Notes under the pieces: model-generated
Databases searched by the model: none
Told to the model about the DNA's origin: nothing
Seen by the model: only the letters and a program-made list of their open reading frames with translations
Shown here: positions 44,398 through 54,300 of the stretch, piece by piece
Layout: each line of letters opens with the position of its first letter
Numbering within the stretch: the first letter of the stretch is position 1
Source: Betaproteobacteria bacterium
Lineage (GTDB): Bacteria; Pseudomonadota; Gammaproteobacteria; Burkholderiales; WYBJ01
DNA length: 64,000 nucleotides
Reading direction: 5' to 3'
Assembly (NCBI GenBank): GCA_009377585.1
Contig: WHTS01000022.1
Span: 1-64,000, forward strand
Position numbers and translations under genes: made by a program

Positions 44398-44870
44398 ATG
44401 CCAAACGCACAGGGTTCACGCTGATCGAGCTGATCGCGACGGTCGCGATTGTCGCCATCCTGGCGGCCGCTGCCGCGCCGATGCTCGAAGTTTCGGCGCG
44501 GCGGGCCAAGGAATCGGAGCTGCGTTCGGCGCTGCGTAGCATCCGCGGCGCCATCGACGCGTACAAGACCGCGGTCGACGAAGGTCACGTCACCCGCAAG
44601 GCGGACGAATCGGGCTACCCGCCGACCCTGGCGGTCCTGGCCGAAGGCGTAGCCGACGCCAAGGACCCGCAAAAGCGGCGCATCTATTTCCTGCGCCGCA
44701 TTCCGCGCGATCCGTTCTCCCCCGATCCTTCCCTGGCCGTGGCCCAGACCTGGGGGTTGCGCAGCTACGCTAGCCCTCCCGAGGCTCCGATCGCCGGCGA
44801 CGACGTGTTCGACGTCCATTCGTTGTCGGCGGGGACCGGCCTGAACGGCATACCGTATCGCGAGTGGTGA
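44394..44870 (+). CDS. GspG-like pseudopilin
   Basis: The 158-residue protein has a leader cut at G-FTLIELIATVAIVAILAA, the conserved Glu at +5, and a globular part with ALRSIRGAIDAYKTAVDEG, SGYPPTLAVLAEGV and RIYFLRRIPRDPF. It is longer than GspG and may be a minor pseudopilin or a substrate-facing tip. Start overlaps the secretin stop (ATGA). Confidence 0.9.
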   Translation: MNAKRTGFTLIELIATVAIVAILAAAAAPMLEVSARRAKESELRSALRSIRGAIDAYKTAVDEGHVTRKADESGYPPTLAVLAEGVADAKDPQKRRIYFLRRIPRDPFSPDPSLAVAQTWGLRSYASPPEAPIAGDDVFDVHSLSAGTGLNGIPYREW

Positions 44871-44873
44871 CCG

Positions 44874-45257
44874 ATGGGCAACGCCCGCACCTCGGGATTC
44901 ACGCTGATTGAGCTAATCGTGGTGCTCGCGATCATCGGCTTGCTGCTGAGCATCGCGGCGCCCCGGTTCTCGAGCGGAGTCGACCGGTCCCGGGAGGCGG
45001 TGCTGCGCCAGAACCTGAAAGCGATTCGCAGCGCGCTCGACCAGTACCACGCCGATACCGGCAAGTACGCCGACGACCTGCAGGCGCTGGTGAGCGCGCG
45101 CTACCTGCGGGAGGTGCCGCTGGATCCAATCGTCGATTCACGCACCGAGTGGACGATCGTCTCGCCTCCGGCGGATTCGCAGAGCACCGGCGTGTACGAC
45201 GTGCGCAGCAGCGCCCAGGACAAGGCAAGTGACGGCAGTGCATATGCCGATTGGTAG
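44874..45257 (+). CDS. GspG/GspH-like pseudopilin
   Basis: A 127-residue protein. The prepilin motif is G-FTLIELIVVLAIIGLLLS, with the mature part LKAIRSALDQYHADTGKYAD and YLREVPLDPI, then YDVRSSAQDKASDG. It resembles the preceding pseudopilin and GspG at 36463, so the operon encodes three type G-like subunits. It starts 3 bases after the stop of the previous gene. Confidence 0.9.
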   Translation: MGNARTSGFTLIELIVVLAIIGLLLSIAAPRFSSGVDRSREAVLRQNLKAIRSALDQYHADTGKYADDLQALVSARYLREVPLDPIVDSRTEWTIVSPPADSQSTGVYDVRSSAQDKASDGSAYADW

Positions 45258-45295
45258 CGAGCTCGGCTCCGAACGAACATGAAGAACGTACCGTG

Positions 45296-46075
45296 ATGAA
45301 CATTGCTGCGATGAGCGAGCAATACGGCCTGGATGTCGCGCGGCGCGATTGCCTGTTTCTCGCGATCGAGCGATCGATCCGGGTGCGTGTCGAAACCGAT
45401 TTCTTCTCCTGGGCACAGGGAAGCCTGCAGGCGGCTATCCCTCACGACGTGCTGCTGTGCGCATGCTTCGACCCCCAGGGCCGCCTGCTCGATTCGCACG
45501 TCTGCTCGCCCATTCCGATGCTGGACGGCTCGGCCTCGGCGCTGGTCCGGACCGAGGACGGACTCCTGCATCTCCTGCTGAGCCTGTGGGACGGCAACGG
45601 GAGAAGTCCGCTGCTGATCGATGCGACTGCCCCGACAGGAGCGCCGAATCCCGCCCTGGCTGCCTCGCTGCAGGCGCTCGCGTTCTCGAAGCTGCTGGCG
45701 CATGGATCCTGGGCGCCCTGCGGGTCGGTCGATACGTTCTTCGTCTTCGCGGGAATACGCTGCGCGCTCGACGCCAAGGTGTCCGACGTGGTGGAAATCG
45801 TCGTTCCGCATCTGCGCGCGGCCTTCGTGCGGCTGCAGCCGCGGAAAATGAAGCCACGCACGCCCAATCGCGCGCGCGCGCTGACGAATCGGGAGCGCGA
45901 GATTCTTCTGCAGTTGCAGCATGGCCGCAGCAACGCCGAGATCGGTGGTGCGCTCGCGATCAGCCCGTTGACGGTGAAGAACCACGTGCAGAAGATTCTG
46001 CGCAAGCTGGGCGTGCGCAATCGAACCCAGGCCGTCGCGCTCGACATGAGCCAGCGGTGGCATCGTCCGGACTGA
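45296..46075 (+). CDS. epsA: EpsA-type LuxR-family transcriptional regulator (PEP-CTERM/XrtB associated)
   Basis: ATG 45296 (or GTG 45293) gives 259 residues. An N-terminal domain (YGLDVARRDCLFLAIERSIR, FFSWAQGSLQAAIPHDVLLC) precedes a C-terminal LuxR helix-turn-helix: LTNREREILLQLQHGRSNAE, IGGALAISPLTVKNHVQKIL, RKLGVRNRTQAVAL. This matches the EpsA regulators found with XrtB exosortase and exopolysaccharide genes. Here it is embedded among pseudopilin genes and next to a PEP-CTERM substrate. It may control the whole region. The signal it senses is unknown. Confidence 0.85.
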   Translation: MNIAAMSEQYGLDVARRDCLFLAIERSIRVRVETDFFSWAQGSLQAAIPHDVLLCACFDPQGRLLDSHVCSPIPMLDGSASALVRTEDGLLHLLLSLWDGNGRSPLLIDATAPTGAPNPALAASLQALAFSKLLAHGSWAPCGSVDTFFVFAGIRCALDAKVSDVVEIVVPHLRAAFVRLQPRKMKPRTPNRARALTNREREILLQLQHGRSNAEIGGALAISPLTVKNHVQKILRKLGVRNRTQAVALDMSQRWHRPD

Positions 46076-46092
46076 CCGGCTCACCCGATGGG

Positions 46093-46884
46093 ATGCGCCG
46101 GATCGCCGGCGTCACCTACCTCTGGGTGCTGTTGATGATCGCGGTTCTGGGTGCCGGCGCGGCCGCAGCCGCCCAGGTGTGGGTCACCCACGCACAACGC
46201 GAGCGCGAAGCCGAGCTGCTGTTCGTCGGCGAAGAGATTCGGCGGGCGATCGGCGCCTACTTCGAAGCCACGCCCGGCGGCGCACGGCAGTATCCGCGCA
46301 GCCTCGAGGATCTGCTGCGCGACCGGCGCTATCCGGTCGTGCGCCGATATCTGCGGCGCGTCTACCGCGACCCGATGACCGGAGCGCCCGACTGGGTCAT
46401 TGTGCGAGCGCCCGACGGCGGCATCGCGGGCGTGCACAGCCGATCGCGCGAGGCAACCTTCAAGAGGAAGGGCTTCAGGCCCGAGCATGCGGCATTCGAG
46501 AATGCCGCCACGCATGCCGACTGGAAGTTCATCTACGCGGCGGGCAGCGCCGGAACACCGGGCGGTGCGCCGGCCGCGAAAGTCGAGCAGCCCGCGCCCG
46601 AACTGCAGCCGACCGCGAACGTCGCGTCCGGTGCGGCAGTGAATCCGGCTCCTGCGGCGCTGCCCAAGCCCGCCCCGGCCAAGCCTCCGCCCGATCCGGA
46701 GGAGGAGCGCAAGCGCCGCGAGCGCGAGTGCCGCACGCTTGCGCGTGGCGATGCAGTGAGCTGCGCCGCGCTGCGGCGCGAGCGGGTGGAAGTCGCTTCG
46801 CGCTGCGAAGCCTCGGCAGCGGAGCGCCAGGCTCTGTGCCTGGATACGGGGACGATAGGCCTACCCGCCCTGGTCACTCGCTAA
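46093..46884 (+). CDS. Pseudopilin-like protein with proline-rich and basic C-terminus
   Basis: The 263-residue protein starts MRRIAGVTYLWVLLMIAVLG, a type III/IV pilin-like helix without the usual FTLIE motif. The region after it (AYFEATPGGARQYPRSLEDL, RRYLRRVYRDPMTGAPDWVI, GVHSRSREATFKRKGF) matches a family of type II secretion pseudopilins. A Pro/Ala linker then leads to a charged tail with paired Cys (RECRTLARGDAVSCAALRRE). It probably docks to the pseudopilus tip or base. Downstream of EpsA, 17 bases away. Confidence 0.8.
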   Translation: MRRIAGVTYLWVLLMIAVLGAGAAAAAQVWVTHAQREREAELLFVGEEIRRAIGAYFEATPGGARQYPRSLEDLLRDRRYPVVRRYLRRVYRDPMTGAPDWVIVRAPDGGIAGVHSRSREATFKRKGFRPEHAAFENAATHADWKFIYAAGSAGTPGGAPAAKVEQPAPELQPTANVASGAAVNPAPAALPKPAPAKPPPDPEEERKRRERECRTLARGDAVSCAALRRERVEVASRCEASAAERQALCLDTGTIGLPALVTR

Positions 46885-47072
46885 GAGCCTTTGCTTCCCA
46901 TCGACCGCTCTGCGTCGGGTCATAGTCCGCTCGGACCATGCCGGCCGCATGCGACTCCTCCATGCCGGAGACATACACGCGCCCCCATCGGGCGCGGACG
47001 TGCGTCCAACGGACTATCGACGCTGGAAACGGTGCGCGTTCCAATGTCATAGCGAGGCGTTACCTTGCCGGC

Positions 47073-47095
47073 ATCTGATGCATATCACATCAGAT
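47073..47095. promoter_or_regulatory. Perfect inverted repeat upstream of the PEP-CTERM gene
   Basis: ATCTGATG (47073-47080) and CATCAGAT (47088-47095) form a perfect 8-bp dyad with a 7-base AT-rich spacer. It sits 68 bases before the PEP-CTERM start. A homodimeric regulator such as EpsA could bind it; this is inference. Confidence 0.5.
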
Positions 47096-47163
47096 CCGTC
47101 GCCGCTGGCCTGCGGGCCTGGTGAACTCTCGGTACCCATACGAAAAAATCAAGGAGTGTTGCT

Positions 47164-48027
47164 ATGAAGAGATACTTTCGTCGACCGCTGCCGACCCTGG
47201 TAGGCGCCGCCCTCGCCGCCGGGCTCGCAGTGCCTGCTGGTGCAGTTGTCAGCAGGACTGGTGAGACCGCGACTGGGAATCAAACAGAGCTCACGCTCTG
47301 GGTGTTCAACGTCGAGGCACAGAAATCCTACACCCGTGACCTGGGCATAGCGCTGGACAACTTCCGGACGACGTCCACGCAGATTCCTCTGGCCGGGCCC
47401 CACGCGTTCAATCCGAGCGCTCCGGTAGCCCTCGGTGCCGCGAGCGGCGCAGGGGTCAATCAAATCGGATATTCCCTGAACTTCGGTGCAGATTCGCTGC
47501 TCACCTCTTTCTTCACCCCGACTGAGCTTGCGAGTGCGACCTACCAGGTGATCGCGGCCAAGGCCACGGCGCAATACGCGGCGCTCTCCACCAACAATAA
47601 CGGCGCGGCCGCGGTCGAGGCAACCATCAACAGCCAGCTGAACCAGTTCCGGAACATCGACAACGCGATCTCCGGGGTGAACCTCCTAGGCACGCATCCC
47701 GGCAACCTCAACGGCTCGGGCGCAACCGCGGATCCGGACAACATCGCCTATGTCGGCAAGTCGCTGGACAACAACTTCGCGGCCAACGCGCCCTTCACCA
47801 CGGACGCGCAGGTCGACACGCCGCTGAGCTTCTTTCAGCTGACCCGCAACGGCACGCTCGCGTTCAACCCGGTCAATGTCACCGAATTCGGCGGCGATTG
47901 GCTGCTGACCTCGGATGGAATGCTTTCCTACACCGTGCCAGTCCCCGAGCCCGAAACCTATGCCCTGATGGTCGCGGGCATCGCCCTGGTTGCAGCGGCG
48001 GTGCGGCGCCAGCGCAAGGCGCAATGA
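47164..48027 (+). CDS. PEP-CTERM surface protein
   Basis: AAGGAG precedes ATG 47164. The 287-residue protein has a signal peptide (LVGAALAAGLAVPAGAV) and a Asn/Thr-rich beta-type body (GNQTELTLWVFNVEAQKSYT, ISGVNLLGTHPGNLNGSG). It ends with VPEPETYALMVAGIALVAAA and RRQRKAQ, a complete exosortase sorting signal. No known catalytic domain. It lies between the secretion operon with EpsA and the binding-protein gene, so it is a good candidate substrate of the local machinery. Confidence 0.9.
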   Translation: MKRYFRRPLPTLVGAALAAGLAVPAGAVVSRTGETATGNQTELTLWVFNVEAQKSYTRDLGIALDNFRTTSTQIPLAGPHAFNPSAPVALGAASGAGVNQIGYSLNFGADSLLTSFFTPTELASATYQVIAAKATAQYAALSTNNNGAAAVEATINSQLNQFRNIDNAISGVNLLGTHPGNLNGSGATADPDNIAYVGKSLDNNFAANAPFTTDAQVDTPLSFFQLTRNGTLAFNPVNVTEFGGDWLLTSDGMLSYTVPVPEPETYALMVAGIALVAAAVRRQRKAQ

Positions 48028-48076
48028 TCCTTCAGTCGGTACACGCTGCGTTTACGCAAACCAAGGAGAAGACGCG

Positions 48077-49597
48077 ATGAAAGCAAAGAAGACTGCTCTT
48101 ACCTGCGCCTGCACGCTGGCGGCCTTGTCGGGGCAGGCACTCGCCGTGGCGCCCGGCAACTGCGACCCCGCGGTCGGCGGACCGTTCGCCATCGACATTT
48201 ACCTGTCCGGCGCATCGGCCCCGCAGAACATCCTCGGTCAGATCATGACCGAGATCCTGAACCCCGGGTTCACGACCGTGTACGACACGGCTACCGGCGG
48301 GTCCGATTACCGCGCCTACTGCGGGACGCTCAATGGGACTACCGGAGCGCTCAACGGCAAGAAGGTCCGCTTCCTGAATCGCGCCCGGGGGGGATCGGTG
48401 TGGGGCGTCAATCCCGTAGCTCGCGATCGCCCGATCGCGAACATGATCTTCGCTGCGGCAAGTTGCGTGGCGGCCGGCGGACCGGGGCGTCAATTCGACT
48501 GCGCCGAGGTCGGCGACGATCTCAACGCTGCTAACCCGAACAACCGCCAACCGGATTTCGGTGTGTCCGACGTCGAGCCGGCGATGTTCAAGGAACCGCT
48601 CAACGTCGAGTTCGGACAAGATGCGCTGAGCGCTGCCGAGATCGCGAAGTTTGCCGGTACGCAGCGTGCGACCAACCAGGTCATCTTCGGTATCGGCTTG
48701 AGCCAGAGCCTTGTGAACGCGGGCCTCACTAACATATCTCGGGCGCAGGTCGCAGCCGTGCTGACGGGCAACTACGGTGACTGGAACCAGGTCAACCCGG
48801 CGATTCCGGCCGGAACCAACGTGACGGTGTGCCGGCGCGTGCAAGGGTCAGGCACGCAGGCCACCTTCAACAGCTACTTCAACGACTTCCCCTGCTCGGT
48901 CGGCAACGTCGCTCAGGACGGCAACACGGCGCCGCTGCGCATGTCGGACAGCTTCGGCTTCAACGCCCCCGGCAGCGGCGACGGCGGCACGCCGGCCACC
49001 GCGATCCTGATCGATCCGACGCAAGGTCCCACCTACGTTGAGAATCCTTCTTCGGGCAACGTACGCACGTGCGTGAACAACGCCAACGCCGGAATCGACT
49101 GGGCGTTCCGGGGCGACGACTTGAAGTTCTACCGTGTGCAGTTCAGCCTGCCGGCGGCCACGCTGGGCGGCAAGCACGCCGCGCTCGCCAATCTATCGCT
49201 GGATAGCTACAACTCGACCAACTACGGCACGAACTGGAGTTTCATCAACCTGGACGGTCTGAGCCCGGTGTCCAACATCGCGGGCGGCGACTATACGGGG
49301 TTGCGCAACGTGATCACCGGTGCCTACGACTTCGTCGTCGAGCAATCGATCCAATGGAAGAACGACAAGGTCTTTCCAAGCGGTGATTACCTTGCCTTCA
49401 TCAACCTGTTCGTGACGAAGTCGCGCCAGGAACCGATCCTGCGCGCCATCCCGAACGTCAGCGTCCGTGCGGCGGTCGTGGCCCTTCCGGGCGTAGCCGG
49501 CAATACGCCGACAATACCTGCCAACCCGGCAGCGAACCAGACGTCGCAATGGACCCGTAGCGGCAACAGCTGCAGGCCGGCGTCGCTCCTGTTCTAA
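48077..49597 (+). CDS. Secreted PstS/DING-like substrate-binding protein
   Basis: AAGGAGAAG precedes ATG 48077. The 506-residue protein has a signal peptide (TALTCACTLAALSGQALAVA) and opens IDIYLSGASAPQNILGQIM, comparable to the phosphate-binding loop region of PstS/DING proteins. Later it has VIFGIGLSQSLVNAGLTNIS, AAVLTGNYGDWNQVNP and CRRVQGSGTQATFNSYFNDF, which follow the family order (a GxxxDW turn, then the SGT segment). No ABC transporter genes accompany it. It resembles the DING-type LapA proteins next to the Hxc secretion genes of Pseudomonas. It might bind or hydrolyse phosphate esters outside the cell. Confidence 0.8.
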   Translation: MKAKKTALTCACTLAALSGQALAVAPGNCDPAVGGPFAIDIYLSGASAPQNILGQIMTEILNPGFTTVYDTATGGSDYRAYCGTLNGTTGALNGKKVRFLNRARGGSVWGVNPVARDRPIANMIFAAASCVAAGGPGRQFDCAEVGDDLNAANPNNRQPDFGVSDVEPAMFKEPLNVEFGQDALSAAEIAKFAGTQRATNQVIFGIGLSQSLVNAGLTNISRAQVAAVLTGNYGDWNQVNPAIPAGTNVTVCRRVQGSGTQATFNSYFNDFPCSVGNVAQDGNTAPLRMSDSFGFNAPGSGDGGTPATAILIDPTQGPTYVENPSSGNVRTCVNNANAGIDWAFRGDDLKFYRVQFSLPAATLGGKHAALANLSLDSYNSTNYGTNWSFINLDGLSPVSNIAGGDYTGLRNVITGAYDFVVEQSIQWKNDKVFPSGDYLAFINLFVTKSRQEPILRAIPNVSVRAAVVALPGVAGNTPTIPANPAANQTSQWTRSGNSCRPASLLF

Positions 49598-49655
49598 GGC
49601 GCGCCATCGCTGTTGGTGTCGCTGCCGCGGCATGCTGCGGCCAAGCGAGGAAGCA

Positions 49656-49689
49656 CTGCATCGGGTGCCCACCAGGGCGCCCGATGCAG
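49656..49689 (+). terminator. Stable hairpin between the binding-protein gene and the TPS operon
   Basis: CTGCATCGGG (49656-49665) pairs perfectly with CCCGATGCAG (49680-49689), and inside it GCCC pairs with GGGC around ACCA. It lies 59 bases after the stop codon. No T-run follows, but the hairpin is strong and probably ends or stabilises the upstream transcript. Confidence 0.6.
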
Positions 49690-49783
49690 CATCGTGCATA
49701 TCGAAGCATTGGGGTTCGTGGTCCGTCCGGCTCATACGGCCGTCAAGAGCGCGCAATGCCAACATCACAAGCTCGGCCACTCC

Positions 49784-51379
49784 ATGATCATGAGGCGTTC
49801 GGCCACGCGCAGGGTGCTCCTGCTGTGCTTCACTCTCTACACGGCGTACGCCGGCGTGCAAGGTCCGGCTGCCGGCGTCGAGACCGAGGAAGCACCCCGC
49901 TTCGATATCCTGGAATACCGCGTCGAAGGCAACACGGTGCTGACGACTCTGGAGGTCGAGCGTGCGGTCTATGGGTATCTGGGACCGGAGCGAACGATCA
50001 AGGATGTCGAGGCCGCCCGCAGTGCCCTCGAGCAGTCGTATCACAAGGCGAGCTACTTGACGGTTTTCGTGGACATTCCGGAGCAGACCGTTGCCCAGGG
50101 CATCATCCGCCTGCGCGTCACCGAAGGCCGCGTGGAGCGAAGCCGGGTGACCGGCTCGCGTTACTACAGCCTGGGTGAGATCCGCCGTCGCACCCCATCG
50201 CTGGCCGAAGGCAGCGTGCCGCACTTTTCTACCGTGCAGCAGGAGCTCGCCCAGCTCAACAAGAGTCCCGATCGGCGCGTGACGCCAGTCCTCAAGCCCG
50301 GCCGTACGCCGGGACGGGTCGAGGTGGACCTGAAGGTCGACGACAAGCTTCCTCTGCACGGGGGCGTCGAGCTGAACGACCGCTACAGCGGCGAGACTTC
50401 GCGCCTGCGGCTCGGCGCGAGCCTGCGCTACGACAACCTCTGGCAGCGCGAGCACAGCATCGCCGTGCAGGCGCAGACGTCGCCGCAGGACACCGACGAG
50501 GTACGCGTGCTGTCGGGCACGTACCTGTTTCCGGCCTGGGGCGATACCCTGATCGCCGCCTACGCGGTGCGCTCGCGCAGCAACGCCGCGGCCGTCGGCG
50601 CGCTCAACGTCATCGGCAGCGGCACCATTTACGGCATCCGCTCGATCATCCCGTTGCGCAGCTTCGACGGCTGGTACCACAGCGTCACGCTCGGGCTCGA
50701 CTACAAGGACTTCTCCGAGACCGTTAGCCTGATCGGCGCCGACAGCTTCGACACGCCGATCAGCTACGCGCCGCTGATCGCGCAGTACAACGCGACCGCA
50801 ATTGCGCCCGGCTCGCTCACGCAGCTCGATGCCAGCGCCACCGCCGGCGTGCGCGGCCTGCTCGGAAACAACGACGCCGAGTTCGAGAACAAGCGCTTCA
50901 AGGCGAGCGCGAGCTACCTGGCGCTGAAGGCCGGTGCAGGCTGGACGCGCAATGTCGCGGGGCCGTTCGACGTGCACGCGCGCTTCGAGGCGCAAGGGGC
51001 GAGCGGCCCGCTCGTGAGCAACGAGCAGTTCGGCATCGGCGGCGCAGAGAGCGTGCGCGGCTATCGCGAGCTGGAAGCGCTGGGCGACGATGGCGCGCGC
51101 ATGACTGTGGAAGTCCGGCGGGCGTTCGGCGAGCGCAAGCCCGGCGGGATTGCCGAGACCTACGTGGCCGGATTCGTCGATGCGGGCTGGGCCCGGATCG
51201 AGGATCCGCTGCCGGGACAACGCAGCCGCTTCACGCTTGCCTCGGCCGGCATCGGCCTGCGTCTGAAGGACACGCGCGGACTGGCCCTGGCGCTCGATCT
51301 TGCGCAAGCGCTGCGTGCCGGACCGTCGACCCGCGACGGCGACTCACGCATTCACTTCCGCCTGTCGTACGAGTTCTGA
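49784..51379 (+). CDS. TpsB outer-membrane transporter (ShlB/FhaC family)
   Basis: ATG 49784 or 49790 gives about 530 residues. After a signal peptide (RRVLLLCFTLYTAYAG) come POTRA domains (FDILEYRVEGNTVLTTLEVE, LSYHKAS-type linker, IIRLRVTEGRVERSRVTGSR), then a 16-strand barrel region. Hallmarks are LPLHGGVELNDRYSGETSRL, the VRGY motif in GGAESVRGYRE, and a terminal Phe (LSYEF) for barrel insertion. It moves its TpsA partner across the outer membrane. Its stop overlaps the tpsA start (TGATG). Confidence 0.94.
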   Translation: MIMRRSATRRVLLLCFTLYTAYAGVQGPAAGVETEEAPRFDILEYRVEGNTVLTTLEVERAVYGYLGPERTIKDVEAARSALEQSYHKASYLTVFVDIPEQTVAQGIIRLRVTEGRVERSRVTGSRYYSLGEIRRRTPSLAEGSVPHFSTVQQELAQLNKSPDRRVTPVLKPGRTPGRVEVDLKVDDKLPLHGGVELNDRYSGETSRLRLGASLRYDNLWQREHSIAVQAQTSPQDTDEVRVLSGTYLFPAWGDTLIAAYAVRSRSNAAAVGALNVIGSGTIYGIRSIIPLRSFDGWYHSVTLGLDYKDFSETVSLIGADSFDTPISYAPLIAQYNATAIAPGSLTQLDASATAGVRGLLGNNDAEFENKRFKASASYLALKAGAGWTRNVAGPFDVHARFEAQGASGPLVSNEQFGIGGAESVRGYRELEALGDDGARMTVEVRRAFGERKPGGIAETYVAGFVDAGWARIEDPLPGQRSRFTLASAGIGLRLKDTRGLALALDLAQALRAGPSTRDGDSRIHFRLSYEF

Positions 51380-54300
51380 TGCGCGCCGAGCGAGACCGAA
51401 TGACAATCGATGCCGCGCGGCCCGCCGAGCCCGTCTGGAAGCGACTTCGCATGAGTGCTGCCGTGCTTGCGGCATGCGCCGCGCTCGGCGCGCGCAGCTC
51501 GGATGCCGCCCAGCCCGCGGGCCTCGTCCCGCAGCCCGGCAAGGCGTGGAGCAACGCCGCCATCGATGCCGCGCGCACCAACGCCGCCAGGCTGACGATC
51601 CAGCAATCGCAGCCGAAGGCGATCCTGCACTGGAACCGGTTCAACGTCGCACCGGGGCAGGCCGTCGTGTTCGAGCAGCAGGCGGCCACGTGGGCCGCGC
51701 TCAATCGCATCCACGACGCCGATCCGAGCCGCATCCAGGGCAGCATCAGCGCACGCGGGCAGGTGTATCTCATCAACCAGAACGGGATCGTGTTCGCCAA
51801 CGGCGCGCAGGTCGACGTCGGCGGCCTGGTCGCCTCCACGCTCGACATCACGGACGACCTGTTCGAGCAGGGGCTGCTCAGCAATCTCCTGCCAGCGCAG
51901 AATCCCGCATTCGGCCCGTTCGCCAACGGCGCGCCGAGCGGGACGGTGGTAGTGGAAAACGGCGCCGAGATTCGCACCGCGCGCGAGGGCCGCGTCATCC
52001 TGCTGGGGAGCGACGTCAGCAACAACGGCATCATCTCCACCCCCGACGGGCAGGCGATCCTGGCGGCAGGCAGCAAGGCGTACCTGGCGGCGAGCAACGA
52101 CCCGGCATTGCGCGGCCTGCTGATCGAGGTGGACAACGGCGGCCGGGTCGAAAATCTGCCGCTCAGCAAGATCGTCGCCGAGCGCGGCAATGTCACGCTG
52201 GCCGGGCTCGCGGTCAACCAGTCGGGGCGGGTGTCGGCGACCACCAGCGTCAATCAGAACGGGTCGATACGCCTGCTGGCCCGCGATACGGTCGTCGACA
52301 AGGATCTGGGCGGCGGTGTGCACGTGCCGCTGGGCAGCCGCGGCGGAGAGCTTCGCTTCGGCAAGGCGAGCGTCACCGAGGTGCGGCCGGAGCTGAGCGA
52401 CCCTCAGACCATCAAGGACGACCAGGCCTTCAACCGCTCCAGCATCGAAGGCATCGGCCGCACGGTGCGCCTGGAAGCCGATGCCGTGGTGGCGGCGCCA
52501 GCGGGGAACGTCACGCTGACGGCGCAGGCCGGCCTCGAGTTCCAGCCCCCGGGGGCTGCTGCGAACGCGCAGGCACGCATCTACCTCGAGCAGGGCAGCC
52601 GGATCGATGTCGCCGGAACGGCCGACGTCGTCCTGCCGATGGAGCGCAACGTCGTCGAAGTCGAGCTGCGCGGCAACGAGCTGCGCGATGCACCGCTGCA
52701 GCGCGACGGTCCCCTGCGCGGCAAGACGGTGCAGGTGGACGTGCGCAAAGGCACGGGACTCGCGGACGCGTCCGGCAGCGTCGCGCAGATCGGCCGCACC
52801 GTCGAGGAGCGCACCACGACCGGAGGCGACGTGAGCCTGCAATCCGAGGGCGACATCGTCGTGCGGCAGGGCGCGTCGATCGACGCCTCCGGAGGGAGCG
52901 TCCGCTACCTCGACGGCTTCGTTCGAACCAGCAAGCTGCTGGCGACCTCGGGCCGGGTCGTCGACATCGGCGACGCGCGTCCGGACGAGATCTACCGGGG
53001 CGTCGTGGACACCGTGACGATCGACCACGTCAAATGGGGCGTAAGCGAGACGTTCTCGGCCCGGTACGGTTTCGAGCGCGGCTACGTCGAGGGAATGAGC
53101 GCCGGAACCATCGCCCTGCTGGGCCATGCCGTCGTGCTCGATGGCGAGCTGGTTGCGCGGACTCGCGCAGGCGAACGGCAGCGCGCTGCCGGAACGCTTC
53201 CGGTCGGCGGCGGCCTGATCCTCGGCGACGCCAGCGCGGCGGCCGCGTCGGTGCGTTCGTTCAAGCTTCCCGACGTCCACTTCGTCGAGGCGGCGACGGC
53301 GCTTCCGTCCGGCTTTCGCTTCGCAACCGGGGAGGCGCCGGGATCGCCGCTCGACCCATTGCCGGAGCCCAACCGCGCCGCGGTGCAGGTACCGGTCGCG
53401 ATGCTGCGAAACGGCGGCTTCGGCCGCGTCACCGTCCTCAGCAACGGCCGCATCCAGCTCGGCGAGGGCGTGCGGCTCGATCTCGCCCCGGGCAGTCAGC
53501 GCGCGCCGGACGGCAGCGTGCGCCAAAGCGCGCTTGCGCTCACCGGCCGCGAGATCGAGGTCCTGGGATCGATCAACATACCGAGTGGGGCCGTAAGCCT
53601 CACCACCGTGCAGCCGTTGGGGTCGTTTCTTCCCGCCGCTGCCTATGCCATCCGGCTGGGCGAGGAAGGCACGATCTGCGCCGCGGGCGGCTGGATCAAC
53701 GATCTGCCCACGGCGGGCGGCAGCGCGGGCAGCGGTCCGGCCCTGATCGCGGGCGGCTCGGTCTCGCTCGTATCCGCCGCCGACGTCGTCCTGGCCGCGG
53801 GTAGCGTCATCGATGTGTCGGGCGGCGCGTGGCTCGATGCGAGCGGCGCGCTGCAGGCAGGCGCCGGGGGCAGCATTCGCCTGAAGAGCGGCCGCGTCAA
53901 CCTGGGTGACTTCGATCCACAGCAATCCACGCTCGTGCTCGGCGGCGAGCTGCGAGGTCACGGCCTGCAGCGCGGAGGCGCGCTCACGCTCGATACGTCG
54001 CGCGTGCACATCGGACCCGACGCCCCGGAAGGTACGCTGAGTCTCGCGGCAGCGTTCTTCCAGCGCGGCGGGTTCAGCGCCTATGCCGTCAACGGGCAGG
54101 ACGGGCTCACCGTGGCGGCCGAAACAACGATCGGTCCGCACGCAGAAAACCGCGTGCTCGATCCGGCCTACGTCACGGCTCCGTCCGCGACCGACATCGC
54201 GCGCTTCTCGTCGCTCGCGCTGCTGCCCGAAGCGCTGCGCACGCCCACCGCGCTGACGCTCACCGCCGCCGGCACCGTCTTCGGCGATCTTCTGATCGAC

